Source: Myxococcales bacterium (GTDB taxonomy: Bacteria > Myxococcota_A > Polyangia > Palsa-1104 > JAEUJZ01). Taken from it: a stretch of DNA of 64,000 nucleotides. This document shows positions 61,476 to 64,000 of the stretch, piece by piece (the first letter of the stretch is position 1; each line of letters begins with the position of its first letter). The DNA lies in assembly GCA_016794505.1 (NCBI GenBank), contig JAEUJZ010000020.1, positions 62,001-126,000 of the forward strand, read 5' to 3'. Under the pieces are notes generated by a model. The model saw only the letters and a list, made by a program, of their open reading frames with translations. It was not told the DNA's origin and made no database searches. A program made the translations under genes and the position numbers.

Positions 61476-63677
61476 TTGTCACGCCGTCGTTTCAGCCATC
61501 TGCTCACTGCCTTTTTCACCTTTGCAGCGACGCTCTGTGGAAGCCTTGGGGGCACGGCGCATGCGCAGGTGGATCGCAACAACTTCAACACGCCCACCTT
61601 TGACCTGCAGCTATTCCGACCGGCCATCGACTCGCGCGGCTATGTGACGGTCAACACGGCGCGCACGCTGGGTCACTTGGAGTTCTCGCTGGGCCTGATC
61701 GGCACCTGGGCGTTCCAGCCGCTTTTGATGCAGCTCAACGCGGGCGAGACCTATCCAGCCAGTGGCTTTCCCGTCAACAACCGCCGGACGTTTTCCGTCG
61801 ACCACTTGATCACGCCGCAGCTTCAGTTCGCCATCGGCCTGTTCAAGTACGTCGAGGTCGGCGTCGGCATCCCCGTCGGGATCGCCATCGGCAAGCGGCA
61901 GCGCTGCACCGCCAACACCGATGAATGCAGCGGCTACGAAAACATGGGCACCGTCGACCAGCTGCGCTATTCGCAGGTCATGGTCGGCGACCTGCCCATC
62001 CACATTAAGGGCAAGTTCATCGACCCCCTGGCCGGCTGGAGCAAGCGCTTCGGCGTCGGTGCCTTGCTGTCGGTCTATCTGCCGCTGTCGCGCTGGGCCA
62101 ACAACGCGGGCTATCAGACCTTCATCGGCGAAAACAACGTGACGCTGCGACCGCAGCTGATCGTCGAGCGCGACTGGGATGCCGGCCGCCGCTTCCGCAC
62201 CGCGATCAACGTCGGCGCGCTGGTTCGCTTCGGCAGCGAGACCTTTACCGACGTCGGCAAGACGATTCCGCTGCGCAACAGCGACATCTGTTATCCCGCC
62301 GACACCCTCATGGATCCGGCGACCTCGCCCTGTGGCACCGGCTTGAGCCGCTCGCTGGGCACGCAGCTCAACTACTCACTGGCGCTGTCGGCGGCGCTGG
62401 TCAAGGACCGCTTCGACGTGCTGGCTGAGCTCTTCGGCTACGCCGATCTGACGGGCAACAGCCGGGCCTTCCCGCTTGAGGTGCTCGGTGCGGCCAAGGT
62501 GTATCTGGCTCAGAACTCGTACCTGCTTTTCGGGGCTGGCGCCGGCATCATTGGCAACGGCGGCGAGCACACCGGCAGCCCGCGCGTCCGTGCCTTTTTG
62601 GGCTTCATTTATGAGCCGCGCATCGGCGATCGCGACGGCGACGGCATCCCCGACAGCGTCGATCAGTGCCCGGATCAGCCGGAAGACAAAGACGACTTTG
62701 AAGATCAGGACGGCTGCCCGGACAACGACAACGACAACGACGGCGTCCCCGACAGCAAGGACAAGTGTCCCATGGTCAAGGGCACCTGGGAAAGCCAGGG
62801 CTGCCCGACGGATGAAGACCGCGACGGCGACGGCATCCCCGACAGCCGCGACAAGTGCCCCGACGATCCTGAGGATCTCGACCAGTGGGAAGACGATGAC
62901 GGCTGTCCCGAGCTCGACAACGACGGTGACGGCATCCCCGACAACCTCGACAAGTGCCCCAACGAGCCCGAGACCAAAAACGGCCGGGACGACGACGACG
63001 GCTGCCCCGACGGTGGCGATCGCGACAAAGACGGCATCCCCGACGAGCTCGACAAGTGCCCGGACAACCCCGAGGACAAGGACGGATTCGAGGACTCGGA
63101 CGGCTGCCCCGATCTCGACAACGACAAGGACCGCATCCCCGACAAGTTCGACAAGTGTCCGATGGAGCCCGAGACGTACAACGGCGTCGAAGACGAAGAC
63201 GGCTGCCCCGACGCCGAGAAGGGTCGCGTCATGCTCACCAAGGGCAAGATCATGATCCTCGACAAGGTCTACTTCGATACCGGCAAGGCGACGATCAAGC
63301 CCATCTCGTTCCCCATCCTGGATGCTGTGTCGGCGACGCTGGCAGGCAACCCGCAGCTTGAGCTGGTCGAGATCCAAGGCCACGCCGACGAGCGCGGCAA
63401 CGACGACGCCAACCTGCGCCTGACGCAGGCCCGCGTGCAGTCCGTCAAGGACTACCTGGTCAAAAAAGGCGTCGAGGAAAAGCGCCTGATCGCCAAGGGC
63501 TATGGCGAAACCAAGCCGCTGTGTACCGAGTCGAACGAGGGCTGCTGGGAAAAGAACCGCCGCGTCGAGTTCGTCATCCTAAAGCCAGCCGGTGAAGGGG
63601 CCAGTGACAGCCCGCCGCCACCGCCGCCGTCCGAAGAGCCAGCCAAGGGCGGCAAGAAGAAGAAGAAGGGCAAATAA
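61476..63677 (+). CDS. OmpA-family outer-membrane protein with thrombospondin type-3 repeats
   Basis: A 733-residue protein. I place the start at TTG 61476, because GGAGGGA lies five bases upstream and the signal peptide (LLTAFFTFAATLCGSLGG, ending GTAHAQ) then has normal length; the open frame extends to 60987 only as antisense to the neighbouring gene. A beta-barrel-like region (about 30-380) follows, then about six thrombospondin type-3 repeats rich in DGDGIPD and DKCP, then the OmpA C-terminal domain with GHADERGNDDANLRL, which binds peptidoglycan. A Lys-rich tail ends the protein. It would anchor the outer membrane to the wall. Confidence 0.92.
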   Translation: MSRRRFSHLLTAFFTFAATLCGSLGGTAHAQVDRNNFNTPTFDLQLFRPAIDSRGYVTVNTARTLGHLEFSLGLIGTWAFQPLLMQLNAGETYPASGFPVNNRRTFSVDHLITPQLQFAIGLFKYVEVGVGIPVGIAIGKRQRCTANTDECSGYENMGTVDQLRYSQVMVGDLPIHIKGKFIDPLAGWSKRFGVGALLSVYLPLSRWANNAGYQTFIGENNVTLRPQLIVERDWDAGRRFRTAINVGALVRFGSETFTDVGKTIPLRNSDICYPADTLMDPATSPCGTGLSRSLGTQLNYSLALSAALVKDRFDVLAELFGYADLTGNSRAFPLEVLGAAKVYLAQNSYLLFGAGAGIIGNGGEHTGSPRVRAFLGFIYEPRIGDRDGDGIPDSVDQCPDQPEDKDDFEDQDGCPDNDNDNDGVPDSKDKCPMVKGTWESQGCPTDEDRDGDGIPDSRDKCPDDPEDLDQWEDDDGCPELDNDGDGIPDNLDKCPNEPETKNGRDDDDGCPDGGDRDKDGIPDELDKCPDNPEDKDGFEDSDGCPDLDNDKDRIPDKFDKCPMEPETYNGVEDEDGCPDAEKGRVMLTKGKIMILDKVYFDTGKATIKPISFPILDAVSATLAGNPQLELVEIQGHADERGNDDANLRLTQARVQSVKDYLVKKGVEEKRLIAKGYGETKPLCTESNEGCWEKNRRVEFVILKPAGEGASDSPPPPPPSEEPAKGGKKKKKGK

Positions 63678-63749
63678 CCGCCTTGCCCCACGCCAGCCTG
63701 CGCGCGTAGACTGCCGGCCTTCCCGTCGTCGAACCCCGAAAAAAGACTC

Positions 63750-64000
63750 ATGCTAGGGACGCTGCTCAGGCCAGACTACGAAAAGCTGATCCGGGACAAA
63801 GACTGGAAGAAGCTGCGCGCGGCGTTCGACGAGCTCGACGCGCCTGATCTCGCTGAGATCGTCGAAGACTTTCCCCTGCAGGACAGCGCCGTCATCTTTC
63901 GCATCCTGCGCAAAGAGCGCGCGGCCGAGCTGTTCGAGTACCTGCCGCTAGAGCTGCAGACCAAGCTGGTGCAGAGCTTGGCCGACGAGCAGCTCGTCAA
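63750..64000 (+). CDS. mgtE: Magnesium transporter MgtE, N-terminal part (runs off the window)
   Basis: The first 83 residues from ATG 63750 are visible and continue past the right edge. They match the MgtE N-terminal helical domain: LDAPDLAEIVEDFPLQDSAVIFRILRKERAAELFEYLP, the MgtE_N signature. MgtE is a channel-like transporter of Mg2+ controlled by its cytoplasmic N and CBS domains, which lie beyond the window. The ATG has only a weak A-rich site upstream. Confidence 0.85.
   Translation, partial: MLGTLLRPDYEKLIRDKDWKKLRAAFDELDAPDLAEIVEDFPLQDSAVIFRILRKERAAELFEYLPLELQTKLVQSLADEQLV

Overview
The window is about 64 kb of GC-rich, densely coded bacterial chromosome and looks like a member of the Myxococcota (the former Deltaproteobacteria). 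Pointers are Ser/Thr kinases fused to HEAT repeats, a complete chemosensory operon with a CheA-receiver hybrid, many large lipoproteins, VIT/von Willebrand A lipoproteins, a thrombospondin type-3 protein ending in a MYXO-CTERM-like tail, and an OmpA protein with thrombospondin type-3 repeats. The phylum assignment is inference. I saw no transposase, integrase, prophage or CRISPR array, so the region reads as resident chromosome.

Layout. (1) 1-8.5 kb, minus strand: a Ser/Thr kinase-TM-HEAT protein cut by the window edge; a coupled set of pseudokinase, lipoprotein and thioredoxin-like protein; another lipoprotein; an exported protein with a duplicated membrane module; and a cupredoxin-like lipoprotein. 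(2) 8.6-13.2 kb, minus: a four-gene exported operon (CxxCH lipoprotein, PSCyt2-like lipoprotein with CxxCH, unknown lipoprotein, Tat substrate) behind a sigma-54-like site. (3) 13.5-21.5 kb, minus: chemosensory operon MCP-CheA/REC-CheB-CheR/TPR-REC-CheW-CheW with overlapping or near-contiguous genes. (4) 21.6-23.1 kb, minus: a TetR regulator coupled to a Coq4-like protein, with a 16-bp-phased operator-like array upstream. (5) 23.4-28.2 kb, plus: an RDD membrane protein coupled to a 1,383-residue MshEN-GAF-HEAT protein. (6) 28.2-41.7 kb: an FG-GAP lipoprotein, twin FecR/VIT/VWA/TPR lipoproteins, a small TPR protein and a large zinc metalloprotease.

(7) 41.8-48.1 kb, plus: housekeeping genes lspA, dnaJ, tRNA-Gln(CTG), tRNA-Glu(CTC), a strong terminator, then the oxidative pentose-phosphate operon zwf-opcA-pgl. 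(8) 48.1-55.3 kb: a Ca-loop lipoprotein with a Ser/Pro/Gln tail, a fasciclin-domain protein, a Spinster-like MFS transporter, a Nudix hydrolase, a histidine phosphatase, an RlmI-like methyltransferase and a lipid kinase. (9) 55.5-64 kb: an anchored protein with four tandem DsbA-like thioredoxin domains, an orphan type III secretion ring lipoprotein (SctJ-like), a polytopic membrane protein overlapping tail-to-tail with the MYXO-CTERM-like protein, an OmpA-family protein with a likely TTG start, and the start of mgtE.

Much of the window therefore concerns the cell envelope: signalling into it, exported redox proteins, and surface lipoproteins that may act in adhesion or assembly. The least conventional items are the pseudokinase operon, the exported cytochrome/Tat operon, the twin VIT/VWA lipoproteins with an altered MIDAS, the four-domain DsbA protein, the CheB with a degenerate receiver and the TetR/Coq4-like pair with its phased operator.
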